Assembly (NCBI RefSeq): GCF_023898315.1
Contig: NC_064619.1
Span: 300,552,150-300,616,149 of the forward strand
Direction: 5' to 3'
From: Schistocerca nitens
Lineage: Eukaryota; Arthropoda; Insecta; Orthoptera; Acrididae
Length of the DNA: 64,000 nt
Of the stretch, positions 32,402 through 43,329 are shown piece after piece (position 1 is the stretch's first letter; each line of letters starts with the position of its first letter). A program made the position numbers and the translations under genes. The notes under the pieces were generated by a model. That model was not told the DNA's origin and did no database searches. It was given only the letters and a program-made list of their open reading frames with translations.

Positions 32402-34498
32402 ATGATCACGAGAAGTAAGGCACGACTATTAGTGAGTGAAGCTAAAACAAAAGTGGATACTATAATGGATAAGGGGCACGTTACTGACGGGGATAGGTTC
32501 GGAGGTGAGATGGGCACATTTTTAGCAGGACGGGACGACAGGGTCATTGATGAGGAAGGTGATTTGGACGCGATCTCAGAGCAGCGTTGCGGCCGTGGTT
32601 ATGATAGTGAAGTAGAGGATGAAACAGAGACAGGCACACAGGTCGAGACGGTAGCAGAAGTTTATAATCAAATGGACGAGAGCAGACAGGGGCTATCTCG
32701 GCCACGTCAGAGCTCTAGCGCCCAGGTGTCCAGAGTTACATCTCCCACGTTTGAAGAGGATCAAAAAGATGACGTAAACCCAATACTGAGCTTCCTACGA
32801 TCAATGAAAGAAGAAGCTGACGAACAACGTAAGAAGGAGAAGGAAGAAGATGAGAAACAACGTAAGAAGGAGAAGGAAGAAGATGAGAAACAACGTAAGA
32901 AGGAGAAGGAAGAAGATGAGAAACAACGTAAGAAGGAGAAGGAAGAAGATGAGAAACAACGTAAGAAGGAGAAGGAAGAAGATGAGAAACAACGTAAGAA
33001 GGAGAAGGAAGAAGGGGACGAACAGCGTAAGAAGGACGCTGAGGCAATAATTTCGCATATAGGAGAAATTCGTGGGGAATTACTAACAATAAAGAAAGAA
33101 TGTGGAGAAGCAAAACAAATGTCAATGGTAGCACAAAAAGTAGCAGGCCTAGCCAGAACGGCAGCAACAGGGGCAATGAAAATCGCAAAAGTAACTTCTC
33201 AACTCGCAGGTCGCTTGCGACGTGCGACACAAGCCCACTCAAAATCCCTAGCGCTCTTAAAAACCCAAGGTAATATTGCGGGTACGAACATCACGAAACG
33301 AATGAAAGAAGTAGAGAGTCGGATAGCAAAACTAGAGCGAAACGGGCACACGAGCACTGCGCGTTCGGATACCAATGATGGAGTACACAGAATTGTGTCT
33401 CCGAGGAAAAGCCCGCCGTGCTCTAGCCCAGTGACAGAGTGCGGAACTAACAATGCACACGCAGAAACACCTAGTAATAGCTCCAATAATTGTAGCCCAC
33501 TTAGGAGAGTGAATTCTGAGTGCCACTGCCACTGTGATACGGAGGTAGCACATCACAGTTATCAGCAAGATAGATCAGGACACTCAGCAGACGTGCAAGT
33601 ATCGGAAACGAGTGACAACACCAGTGCGAGGATCGGACAGGATTTTGATCACAATCACTTCCTGTCGATACTAAAATTCCAAACGTTCAGAGATAATGGA
33701 GGGTCGATGCATCCCAAGAGCTGGGTGATGCAGTTTTCGAATTCATTACCGTCATCATGGCCAACCCTGGCAAAATTAGAATTCATGTGTGGACACATCG
33801 AAGGCCAAGCCGCGGAAAAGATGCGGGGTGTGGCAGCGACGTGTCAGACTTATCAGGAATTTGTTGATGCGTTCCTGGGGATCTACTGGTCAAAGGAAAC
33901 ACAAGACAGGATTAAAGACGAAATAATATTTTGTCCTGAACTGGAAGTGTCCGGGAATAAGAGCGCAACCAAATTTTTTGATGATTTACTCAAGAAGAAT
34001 CAGTTTTTAGATAGTCCATATAGCAAGGGAGAAATCATCAAATTTTGTTTTTCCAAATTGCCTGTTAGGTATCAACAGACACTTGTCGGCAAGTGTGGAT
34101 CTGACTTCGAAGCATTCAAGAGCCTATTGCGCGAACTCGAAGTAGTCTTCGATAAACAAGACGCAAAGGACAGGGAGAAGGCGCAAAATAACAAATACCA
34201 CGGGCCAGCAAGGGCAGACGACAACAGATCGCATAATCGCGCTCGTCAGTTAGGAAACCAGGGTTACGGAAATCAAGGTTACGCAATTCAAGATTATGGA
34301 AACCAGAGACACGGAAACCAGAACGTCAGGGAACAGGGTCAATCTAGACAAGGAATCTGGGACAGGAGGAATGACGAACGGCAAAGCGACCGTAATTGGA
34401 GAGAGCGAAATCAAGGACAACAGGAGAACCGGGAGATAGAAATTAGACCTCCAAATCCTAATGCACGTCAGAGGAGGGGGAGTCTAAGAAGGGATTGA
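32402..34498 (+). CDS. Gag-like protein of a Ty3/gypsy-type LTR element, intact (698 aa)
   Basis: This is the longest intact frame in the window. It starts MITRSKARLLVSEAKTK. Residues ~1-135 are acidic. Residues ~139-210 are a charged repeat block with five near-perfect EEDEKQRKKEK units plus two degenerate ones, predicted to form a long coiled coil or single helix. A second helical region follows (~225-310), then a Ser/Thr/Pro-rich linker. Residues ~420-590 look like a retrotransposon Gag capsid domain (FLSILKFQTFRDNGGSMHPK, MHPKSWVMQF, TYQEFVDAFLGIYWSKETQ). The last ~90 residues are rich in Asn, Gln, Gly and Arg (NQGYGNQGY, RQRRGSLRRD) and probably bind RNA. There is no CCHC zinc knuckle. 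The role would be particle assembly and RNA packaging in the cytoplasm. No pol frame follows. Confidence 0.85.
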   Translation: MITRSKARLLVSEAKTKVDTIMDKGHVTDGDRFGGEMGTFLAGRDDRVIDEEGDLDAISEQRCGRGYDSEVEDETETGTQVETVAEVYNQMDESRQGLSRPRQSSSAQVSRVTSPTFEEDQKDDVNPILSFLRSMKEEADEQRKKEKEEDEKQRKKEKEEDEKQRKKEKEEDEKQRKKEKEEDEKQRKKEKEEDEKQRKKEKEEGDEQRKKDAEAIISHIGEIRGELLTIKKECGEAKQMSMVAQKVAGLARTAATGAMKIAKVTSQLAGRLRRATQAHSKSLALLKTQGNIAGTNITKRMKEVESRIAKLERNGHTSTARSDTNDGVHRIVSPRKSPPCSSPVTECGTNNAHAETPSNSSNNCSPLRRVNSECHCHCDTEVAHHSYQQDRSGHSADVQVSETSDNTSARIGQDFDHNHFLSILKFQTFRDNGGSMHPKSWVMQFSNSLPSSWPTLAKLEFMCGHIEGQAAEKMRGVAATCQTYQEFVDAFLGIYWSKETQDRIKDEIIFCPELEVSGNKSATKFFDDLLKKNQFLDSPYSKGEIIKFCFSKLPVRYQQTLVGKCGSDFEAFKSLLRELEVVFDKQDAKDREKAQNNKYHGPARADDNRSHNRARQLGNQGYGNQGYAIQDYGNQRHGNQNVREQGQSRQGIWDRRNDERQSDRNWRERNQGQQENREIEIRPPNPNARQRRGSLRRD
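32816..33036 (+). repeat. 33-bp tandem repeats inside gag
   Basis: A 33-bp unit (gaagatgagaaacaacgtaa plus gaaggagaaggaa) is repeated five times nearly exactly, with degenerate units on either side. It encodes the EEDEKQRKKEK block. High identity between units at DNA level points to recent expansion or homogenisation. Confidence 0.9.
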
Positions 34499-37400
34499 CG
34501 CTAGTCCATAGGACTCCACCACTTCTCTCACACAAAGAAGTTCGTGGAATAATAGTAGTTTAAGTGGTGTACATATTAAAATAGGCAAAGATATGAACCT
34601 TTCTTCGGGGAACAATAATCGTTGCATTAATAGATTAAGATTGTTAAAGTATTAACACGCTGCGTTTTCTCGCTTAAGAATTTACTGCTGTTAACTTTTT
34701 GTCTATGTTCGGGATCTCCTCTGTCGTTGCGATAAGAGGGACTACCTTTCCATGAGCAATGTTTTTGTCCTTTCCTATCTGGTGTCCATGTTAAGGGATA
34801 AAGATGAGTGACGAGACGTCGCACAAACGGGCGCATACAAGAACGTGCTCTTAGAAGCGTTCTGAGAAGTCGTGATACGCTCAATAGCGGCCACAACCAG
34901 TTCGTGAAACGTTCATACCAATGCTTGCAGGCACACGTCAGTGCACGGCAAGATTGTGGTATATTGCGTGATTTCGAGGATGAATATGGGCAGTATAGTT
35001 TTTTGCAGAGCTGCGCCAGCATCGTTGTCTTGCAAGTCGGGGTGATCCTGTGAGCGTTTGACTCCAATGGTGCCCTAGACGAGAGAAATGCGAGCATAAA
35101 GCCTACCATGCCAATGTGCTGGTTGGGGATTTAGCGTGCTGCTCGTGACTGTCACAGATGAATAACCAGGGACTTATACTTGGATATTCGTGACGTACTG
35201 TGTAGCTGGCGTGTGTTGGGCGACTGAATCCTCAACAGGAACCACCCCTGGCTTGGTCATATTACATTGCTTCTGGAAAGGTGTGCTTTGATCCCGAAAA
35301 CCGCATCAGATAGAGAAGGAAGTTGCAACTATAAATTTATTGTCGTGTATAGCCATGGCTAACCCAGTCTCTGGAGTTTCAGTGAGGCGTAGTGAGAACT
35401 CGGAGGCCATGTCGTACGGCGCGCACATCACTGTCGTCAATAGCGGCGAGCAGCGAGACATCTCAACGTAACAGGAATTATGTAAGAGTATTGTATCAGG
35501 TAAACAAAAATAAATAAATAAATAATAAATAAATAAATAAAAAAAGGGTACGATATACTAGGATAAGTTAAACTGTAGGATTTAACAATAACTAGATTAA
35601 TATTGTGGGGGTTTTCTACCACAAGTGTTGTGTTTGGGCGCGCCTGTTGGGATGTTATTTTTCAGGTCATCAAATCACAGACCCGAGATGGAGGGACGAC
35701 CGGCGAGCGAACGTAGAATAGTTGCAATAACATAATTTATTCAGAAGACATAGAATGTAGATCGTTGGCATATGGTAGTTAATTCTTGAGCATGTCTACT
35801 GTCGATCTATATAATTAATAGTAATATTAGTGCGGGCCCGCACATTTAGTTGTTCATCCGTTACATAGCATCAGTTATCACACACCATGTACAATACTGA
35901 GATCGGTCTCTACACATATATCAAAATAAATTATTTCCATGTCTAGATTAGATGTTATAATGATAGCTACAGATAAATAACTATAAAAGTAAAATAAGAG
36001 TGTCTGAAATGACAGACCATCAATGTGTCATTATGTAAATTTATTATAACATAGAAGGTCATGGGAAAAAGTTAGGCTTAAGATTTTTGTTAGAACTGTG
36101 CAGATGACGGGTATCGTGGCAATACAGAGGCCAGCCAGCGCAAAAACAAGAGGTCTTCGGCTACCTGCAAGAGGGCGAGCGTCCGGTCCTGCAAGCTGAC
36201 AGTCACCGGGCCGTGTACCTGAGGGATTACGCGGGGTCCTCGCCGGGCCACAAGCGAAAGTGAGGCTGGCCATTGACACTGACACGCGACCCACACGCGA
36301 CAGCCTGCTAGCTCTCCAGACGCGGCAGCCGTTTGGAGGGATTCCCTGCGGCAGACCACGTTGTCGTGAGTACACGAAGAAGATCACATATCGTGTCAGA
36401 ACCTGCGCCCCATGTGCCTCAGGACAGAAAGGGACGTTATATACTCACCTGTTTGGGTTTTTACAACTCACTAGCATTGGCCGATCTGCATACACAAAGC
36501 AGTATCGTGCCACACTAACAAATGTATGGTCTCATTTCTAACTTCTCCTCTCTTTTAGAGAGCAGTTTTAGCAATCGTCACTCCTAGTTCGATCCTGTAT
36601 GGATGACCTCACACACTTGTGGAGTCACTCCACGTGCCATCATCCCTCGTCGAACTGCAATATTGGGAAACGTAAAGTACTGTCCAGCGAGAGAAGAGAC
36701 CTAGACTAGTGATGTATCCCAACAAATAGACCTCAGAGACAATTAATCGACGTGAGGAGAGCTTATCACTGTGTCTTCCTACCCTATTGCCATTGCAACA
36801 ACGTAGCAACAACACCCGACGTTTAGCCCTATGAGATGTCAGTACTGTCGAATTTGTGAAGTGCTTCGAATATTTCTAACAATGTGATTTAGTGCCTCAT
36901 TCTCAGCACAGTCGTGAACTTTGTGCAATGTGCACGCACAACTTGATGCCCCATGAACCTTGTTTTTTTTCTTAAATTTCTTTCTCTACTGTTGTTTTTG
37001 TAATGTATGTTATACCTTGTATGTGTTTGTGTTTTACACTGTAATTCTTATTACAAATTACTGTATTGTTCTCCACACCATGTTTTTTTTTGTATTTTGT
37101 ATTTATTGTTGTGTGTATGCAAACAGTGTGCCTGAAGTCCCCATAAACTGAAGCAGATACCACCACTGTCATTGTGAATGGACCATCAGTTCAGGGAACA
37201 TTTTGTAAAGGTTATTCTTGCTGCAGGGAGACAGAATGAATCGGAGGTTGTAACTAGATTCTGAAAGCTCACAAAGAGATTGTTAACTTAAATATTATCA
37301 TGTGTGAGTGAGTTCAGGTTAGTTTCATGATTCAAATTGTTGTAAAATCTTGGGCATTTAATTGCGGAGCACTCCAACTCTGATTGTAAAGAATAAACTG

Positions 37401-37711
37401 CTCCATATTTGGCTCAGATGCCCGGGCCATATTTAGAGCGTGAATGTCTGTGTGAATCGGTGTTTGGAAGGGGCTCCCTGGGTATGGATGTGTGATGTGA
37501 GTGTTAGTGTTCCATATTAAGAAGGTGAAGTTGGCTACATCATAAATAATCCTCCCTCTATGAGCTGCATTTTTCAGTTCCAGTGATTTTTTTTATAGAG
37601 TGCGGCATGTGGAGTCAGTTTTTAAGATTGTTCTTGGGCGATTGACTCACTACCTTGCTCCTAAATGAGCCAACCGCTCACCAATTACAATCTAAAATGG
37701 CGTAGGGGCAA
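34499..37711. other. 3' interior of the LTR element without pol
   Basis: These 3.2 kb hold no frame longer than ~160 codons and no RT, protease or integrase motif on either strand. Just after the Gag stop one frame (SGVHIKIGKDMNLSSGNNN) could be the first few codons of a lost pol. An (aaat)n microsatellite lies at 35502-35546. The best open frame (34627-35109, minus) has no recognisable motif. The sequence before the 3' LTR (gcgtaggggcaa) could serve as a weak polypurine tract. The origin of most of this filler is unknown. Confidence 0.55.
35502..35546. repeat. (AAAT)n microsatellite
   Basis: Runs of aaataaataaataa, slightly interrupted, lie within the LTR element interior. Confidence 0.9.
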
Positions 37712-39008
37712 TGAGAGGTGGCATGAGCCCCCTCTCATATTTCTATCTTACGATTCCCCTCTCTAATTGCATGCGGTGGGAAGTTGCTATTCCTTCACAC
37801 GCGGACTTCCCACGCAGCGTCTCTCGTCACCCGGGTGGTCCGGTGACAGGCGGGTTAAGCCGACGTGTGTGAGGCAGTCGAGTGAATGCTTTGCAGACGC
37901 CGACATTGTCAAGAGACACGCCCGCTGGGGTGTGAAGTAGTGGCTGGGCTAGAGGTTCCGTTACTTCGGAGAAACTTAGCGAAAACACTTTCTGGCGGGC
38001 TACCAGCGAGGCGTGGGAATGACTTGTGTACCCTGGCAGTTGTGGCGGGAAAATTCCCGCACTTTCTGCAAAATAGTAACGGTGATTGGTTTGCTCAGGG
38101 CATAGCGCCGTGACGTAGCAAAATCAGCACAGAAATTGGCGCCAAGAATCTCCATTGGTGGAATGGTAGTGCTCCGGCAATGGAGTGGAATTTCCGCCGG
38201 TTTTCGAGTTGCTGATTGGAACGTTTAACCACGGCCACTGTCGTGGGGGCGGGAATGTTCTGTGTTCGTCCTGTACGGGTGCTCTTGTGGGGAGTCGGCA
38301 GTCGCCTTTCGGTCGAGGACGTCGAAGCAACCAGCCCTCGCCTGCGGGACGCCAGATCGTGTTTCGGGCAGTTAAGAAGACAGTTTGGTAATGTATGTCC
38401 GCTGCACCGGCAGATAGGGATTTTCCTAGGTGATAATCAGAGCTCAGCAGAGCGCGCCTGTTCGTCTTTTTCTAACTTTGTTCTGTCTTGAGTAGGAGCA
38501 ATTACTGTTGGGTTAGCTGTGTGTCTTTCTTGAGATTTGAGTGGCAAGGAATTGGCTCCACATACCACTTCGTCTTCAACCTCACGATCTAGTTTAGGGA
38601 CAACTTCACCTTTACAGAGTTTGTATGTGTGTCCAATTTGAGTCAATTTGATGTATTACAAATTAGAATTCATGTGATTTTGTTTATTATTTTGTGGTTA
38701 GTCTTAATAAATCATATTGTTATTTTGGACAGAACTTTCATTCTGTTAATCGGTAGAGCAACCCATCATTTCTCACTATGTTTATGAAACCTTCCTTTAT
38801 TTAACTTATTTATCAAATTAAATTATTGCAGGTGCCAAACTCTTTTCTACTCCACTTGCAGGGTTGATTACAGTCAGTTCACGTATATTTTTTAATCCTT
38901 GTGCAACAGCAAAAGTCGGAGTTAAAAAAGGGGGGGCTTAGAGCATCATTTACATATGTAGATGCTAGAATTTAGTGTTAAATACACTGCTAGCACCGGC
39001 ACCTCGCA
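37712..39008 (+). repeat. 3' LTR of the Gag-only element
   Basis: This is the direct repeat of 30704-32000. Differences I noted include ctc/ccc near 37757, gcg/gtg near 37941, ctc/ttc near 38527, gac/ggc near 38555, ctc/ctt near 38704, and the final cctcaca/cctcgca. Equal length means no indel. Confidence 0.9.
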
Positions 39009-39231
39009 CAATGATGATGATGTTTGGATTGTGGAGCGCTCAACTGCGCGGTCATATGCGCCCGTACGAAGTCCCAATCTTTATACAATTCAATCTATCT
39101 ACTTTCACGAATGACGATGAAGTGATAAGGACAACACAAACACTCAGTCCCCGGACAGAGAAAATCCCCAACACGGCCGGGAATCGAACCCGGGACCCCG
39201 TGATCTAGCCACTAGACCACGATCAGCGGAC
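39009..39231 (-). repeat. tRNA-related SINE (relative of family 3)
   Basis: It contains atgatgatgatgtttgg, gtcatatgcgcccgtacg, gagaaaatccccaac and, on the minus strand, the B-box ggttcgattcc. Its TSD is gaaagttggtaca at 30689-30701 and gaaagctggtaca at 39232-39244, so the SINE first entered the mariner and the LTR element later landed at its left edge. Confidence 0.75.
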
Positions 39232-39984
39232 GAAAGCTGGTACAGCTCTACGAAAAATGGAGCAGCGACTATATAGGGAGGTAGCTGGAAGGTGTAGGTA
39301 ACTAATGCAAATAAAATATTTTTGATTTTCATTGCGGTTTCCGTTTCGTGACCGATCGGACCTTACTTTCCGAATAGCCCCTGTATAACAGGAAGCCTCG
39401 GTGAAAAATCACCCACGGCATACTACTGCCATTACCGACCTGCGTCCACGGCGTGGTGCATGCTTCGAGCAGCCATTTGTGTGACTGCCAACGTATGCGG
39501 ACGCGATAACAGATTTAGTGTAACAAGAAACGTGATTTATCTCTCGAGTCGACACATTTCCATTTATCGCCCGTCCAATCTCGGTGATAGGGCGCCCACT
39601 GTAGTTATAGCTTACGAAGTAGTTAGGTCAACATAGAAACACGTAGGGGTCATCTGAAACGAAGCGCCATGTTCAACAATATACAGTGCTCATGTGCTTG
39701 CACCACCGTTGTGCTCTGTCGTGAGATCTGCCACAGATCACAACCTATTCTCGTTTACAAAGCCGGCAAGCCTTCGACCTCAACGTTCTATGATAAGGCA
39801 TGGACGTACAACGCGCTGGCGCCTACTTCTGATTTCACCATTCTTCTACTTTTTCCATATATGTTCATGACAGTAGCACGAGGACAGCCGACCAGCTTCG
39901 CCGTTTCCGAGATACTGGTCCAATGCGCCTGGCCATTATAACCTGTCCTTTCTCAAAGTCTCTTATGTTGGTGATTTTCACCAT

Positions 39985-41326
39985 TTGTATCATTCCTATC
40001 ATGATTTTCCATTCGTCTCTGCTCTGTTTATGTACTTACCTAACCATGACACGCGACCGCAACGGCAACAAGCAGTATTCAGTAACGAGTTCGGCAGTGG
40101 TCACAATTTTTTCCTGGTATGGTGCTAAATAAGCACTGGAACGTTTATATGGTGGGCATAGTTTGCATTCCGAATATAGACTCTGTTAGAATCGTTTTTT
40201 GCGAAAATAACAGCTATGCGAATGTGCCTGTTTTATTAAATTTGACGTAGATCTATACGAAAACTTTGTGGTTATAGACTTGATTATTTCTTTGATATTA
40301 GTACCTTCATTAATTGAATCATGGGTGAATATTTCCGTTCCTTCTACGATATCCATCATTACACTTTCTTCGATATTGTGATGGATTTTGTCAAAAAGTG
40401 ATGTATGTTCTTAATATACGTTGCTGCTGATGGCTTACTGAATTCGAAAAGCCCTTAGAAGTCCATGAGGACTGAAATTACTGCTAGTATGTCCCACACA
40501 GAATATGTAGGACTGGCTACATTCAGTTTCGTAAATAATTTATCCAAAGGTATAGTTGTGAACTTGATATTGTGGAATTCGCTTCAGCTTAGGCGTTTGA
40601 TGATGTTGGAATTGGTTTTTACTTTTTTTTTAAATTCTGAACAATAAATCCAAGTTACTGCATATGTCCGACTGTTGAATGTGGATGTACTGTTGTTGTA
40701 TTTGAATATCTAGCATGTCTTATCTGTTGTGAATCATTGTAAATTAGGGAAATGTTATGTTCACTGTTTACAATACTTTTTTTTATTTTTATGTCACACT
40801 AGTGACCTGAATGACTACGCAGAGATTTGTAGGGGCTATACGTAGTAATCATTTACATATTACTAATGCGACTGGTGAAAGTATAACAGAAATGAAATTC
40901 TAGCCTATACTCTCATCACGTCTGTTCGTTATTTGGTGCCTAGTATGTGGCCCTACGGCGTTGCCTCATCGGCTTTCAGCTGCTGCATGGCCAAGGGCAT
41001 ACAGATGCAGCGATTCATTACTAAAGAGTAGGTACTTAGCGTGTCTTGGAACAATGTTCTCAGCACCTGCCCTCAAGGATGTTGGAGGCGCTGGACGCTG
41101 TATCGGAAACTGATTGTAACTGGAAATAAGAAGACAACAGACACATGACGTGTTAAGCATAAATCAAATCCTAAGCTAACCACATCATTGTGATACGCAG
41201 TTATTCTTGAAAACGACTATCAGCAGCCAACGACAGTTACTTCAGAACTGTTAATGAGTGACACTGTGTAGGTGGAAAATTAAATAAATATCTCGTATCC
41301 TATACTGACCTCAGCCTTGCATGGCC
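39985..41326. other. No gene recognised
   Basis: This is AT-rich sequence with short motif-free frames. No terminal repeats, tRNA-like heads or tandem repeats are apparent. Confidence 0.4.
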
Positions 41327-41800
41327 CTATGTACTACTCAACCACGATATTATTGCACTAACAAATGCTGAAAACTTATATCCGGCTACATTTACTTCTT
41401 CCATATCTGTGCCATTATGATGTTCAGACAGTACGCCTATTCCACCCTCAGTTTCTAAGTCTTTTAAACAAACAAGAAGCTCATGTACTTTGTTTTTTAT
41501 TCCCCTGATATTCTGATGCAATATACTAACATTATTTTTCTCTGATCTTCCGTAAGAATCTTGTGATATATAAAAATTGTTTTTCACTGTACTTTTGTGA
41601 AAACATTGTGATATTTTGACATCTCTAATACCTGCCTCTCTTAACTTCTCATTAAGCTTAATTTCATTCAATTGGACACCGATATTAGTCTAAAAAATAG
41701 GTACTCCCGTGAGTTTCAGTGCCCCCTCTCCCGTCTTAAATATTTTGTTTTCATTACGGCCAGCTTACTCTTTCCTTTCGCGTTGAGATGTTACCATGCC

Positions 41801-41999
41801 GCCGGCCGGAGTGGCCGAGCGGTTCTGGGCGCTACAGTCTGGAACCGCGCGACCGCTACGGTCGCAAGTTCGAATCCTGCCTCGGACATGGATGTGTGTG
41901 ATGTCCTTAGGTTAGTTAGGTTTAAGTAGTTCTAAGTTCTAGGGGACTGATGACCTCAGACGTTAAGTCCCATAGTGCTCAGAGCCATTTGAACCATTT
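41801..41999 (+). repeat. SINE family 1, full length
   Basis: The complete tRNA-Leu-like head is present (ggagtggccgagcggttctg, then gttcgaatcctg). The 12-bp TSD tgttaccatgcc lies at 41789-41800 and 42000-42011. It is inserted in the LINE relic. Confidence 0.9.
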
Positions 42000-42823
42000 T
42001 GTTACCATGCCTTGTGAAGTCCCACCTACCAATAGTATCAACAGGAACCAAACCTATGCCCGACATAGCAGCTGTCCAAAGCAGTTGATATAATTCCGTA
42101 TTGACCCTCCCGAAATAGTTGTTCAATTAGGGCAGAACATACCGCATGAAATCAGGAACCACGCCAACATTTGTATAGTTAGTTGCAGACGCCATTTTTA
42201 CCAGGTCACGCCCTGATACCTATCAATACTGTTTCCTGCTTCACCCACTACAACATGATACTGCTTTGTAAAACCCTTGCACAATGTTCCTACATCCTCT
42301 GTCACTTGGCTAAGACATGCACTGAGCTTGAAAAAGCTTATGGCGTGGTACCCGTCATCTAATTTTGCCTGTAAGGTCTGGCCCACACCTCTTCCACGAT
42401 AACCTGACAACTGAACTTCCCATACTTTCTATCTTTTCTTTTTTTTTTCTTTTGAAGCAGTTGGTTTCCTGGTGAGTGTCTTCTGAGTATTAACTACACT
42501 TACATCTACTTGAGCCTCGTCCTGAATTAACTGAGGTACCAAGGCAAATCTGTTGTTTGTGCCAATAATGAAACTGTCAGATACTGTTCTCTTTCTGTGG
42601 TCCCTGTTCCTTGCTACCCGCCTTAACCTCATCGGTTCCTCCCTAACACTATCCAGTTCAGCCCTCAGGACTCTAATCTGCCCTTCCTGTTCAGCTCTTT
42701 TCCTGTCTCTTGAACATATTTTGCAATACCATGGAAGAGACCGATTTACTTCCCCAAATCACATGGCACTACATCCCCCTCCCCCCAATGTAATCGTCCG
42801 TCACAAGAGCTACATAGAACTTC

Positions 42824-43019
42824 AGAACTCAATGGTCCTAAGCACTATGGCACTTAAAATCTGAGGTCATCAGTCCCCTAGACTTAGAACTACTTAAACC
42901 TAACTAACCTAAGGACATCACACACATTCATGCCCGAGGCAGGATTCGAACCTGCGACGGTAGCGGTCGCGCGGTTCCAGAGTGAAGCGCCTAGAACCGC
43001 TCGGCCACACCGGCCGGCG
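42824..43019 (-). repeat. SINE family 1, older copy
   Basis: This is a minus-strand copy with more substitutions (aatggtcctaagcac for the usual aatggctctgagcac). The head at the right is ccggccggtgtggccgagcg when inverted. No clean TSD is seen. It splits the LINE ORF1 relic. Confidence 0.85.
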
Positions 43020-43329
43020 CCAATCATCCTCCTAGAAATTTTCTTGAACTGTACTGTACAATTTCTTCGTACCCTTCCACGTTTTCCTAAGTAAAATAAA
43101 ACGACGGCACCGTAAGCAGGAAAAATATTCTCCTCCACCATACTACAGTGTTGGCACTGCACTTGGTGGCAGGCAACATTCTCCAGGCCTTCTCCAAGCC
43201 GAAACCTTTCAGTCGCATTGCCACAGGATAAAGAGTGATTCGTCGCTCGAAATCGCTCGTTGCCAACTACCAACTGCGAGGTGGAACCGCTCTTTACACC
43301 ACCTCAAGCGTCGCTTTGCACTGACTACT

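Larger units (their letters stand above)
30704..39008 (+). mobile_element. Gag-only LTR retrotransposon, young, non-autonomous
   Basis: Two 1,297-bp direct LTRs (30704-32000 and 37712-39008) enclose a 5,711-bp interior. The 4-bp target caat flanks the element (30700-30703 and 39009-39012). The LTRs begin tgagagg and end cctc(a/g)ca. A primer-binding site follows the 5' LTR, and the interior encodes one intact Gag (32402-34498). I find no protease, RT, RNase H or integrase frame. Reading the two LTRs side by side I count about 10 differences, under 1%. It is therefore recent, and mobilised in trans if it moved in this form. Confidence 0.85.
30189..39383 (+). mobile_element. Mariner-like element split by SINE and LTR retrotransposon
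   Basis: The left end (30189: cgagggttgttctgaaagta, aggtccgatcgg) and right end (before 39383: ccgatcggaccttactttcc, gaatagcccctg) are inverted matches of about 45 bp with ~85% identity, flanked by TA. Plus-strand coding pieces include FWHRQKAVGERRELVEST before the insertion and KLVQLYEKWSSDYIGR after it, like the mariner C-terminus. The inner boundaries are 30701 and 39232. Confidence 0.75.
29740..39984 (-). pseudogene. Tc1-like transposase relic split by a 9.2-kb nested insertion
   Basis: The N-terminal part lies at 39387-39984 (minus): the start at 39984 gives VKITNIRDFEKGQVIMARRI, then GPVSETAKLVGCPRAT-like sequence. The C-terminal part lies at 29740-30188: VNITAGHMHPFMLDYVHDGI, LPYHDATEHIRDDIGR and LRHLVSHLRKTTKDL. 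The two halves join across the mariner TA site at 30187-30188/39384-39385. Stops and shifts are frequent. It is the oldest layer of the nest. Confidence 0.65.
41327..43320 (-). pseudogene. LINE relic: ORF1 pieces plus start of endonuclease, two SINEs inside
   Basis: Reading on the minus strand from the right, a frame at 43020-43300 gives LVVGNERFRATNHSLSCGNA and LGEGLENVACHQVQCQHC, a Cys/His-rich stretch. After a SINE come LCSSCDGRLHWGEGD, a charged coiled-coil piece (RKRAEQEGQIRVLRAELDSV) and an SGNH-like piece (SGYRGRGVGQTLQAKL, YHVVVVGEAGNSIDRYQGV). After a second SINE the endonuclease starts: VSILHQNIRGIKNKVHELLV, GVLSEHHNGTDMEEVNVAGY, stopping at 41327. It looks like a 3'-truncated LINE with a zinc-finger/esterase ORF1. 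The clade is uncertain. Several stops are present. Confidence 0.55.

Noticed and set aside
32736..33242. Minus-strand frames over the gag repeat, rich in Leu (LLLLTLFLIFF)
   Set aside because: They are shadows of the 33-bp repeat in gag. The apparent membrane segments are an artefact of the antisense frame.
36031..36387. 118-codon minus-strand frame in the LTR element interior
   Set aside because: No recognisable domain, overlapping open frames on both strands in GC-rich sequence, and no start context.
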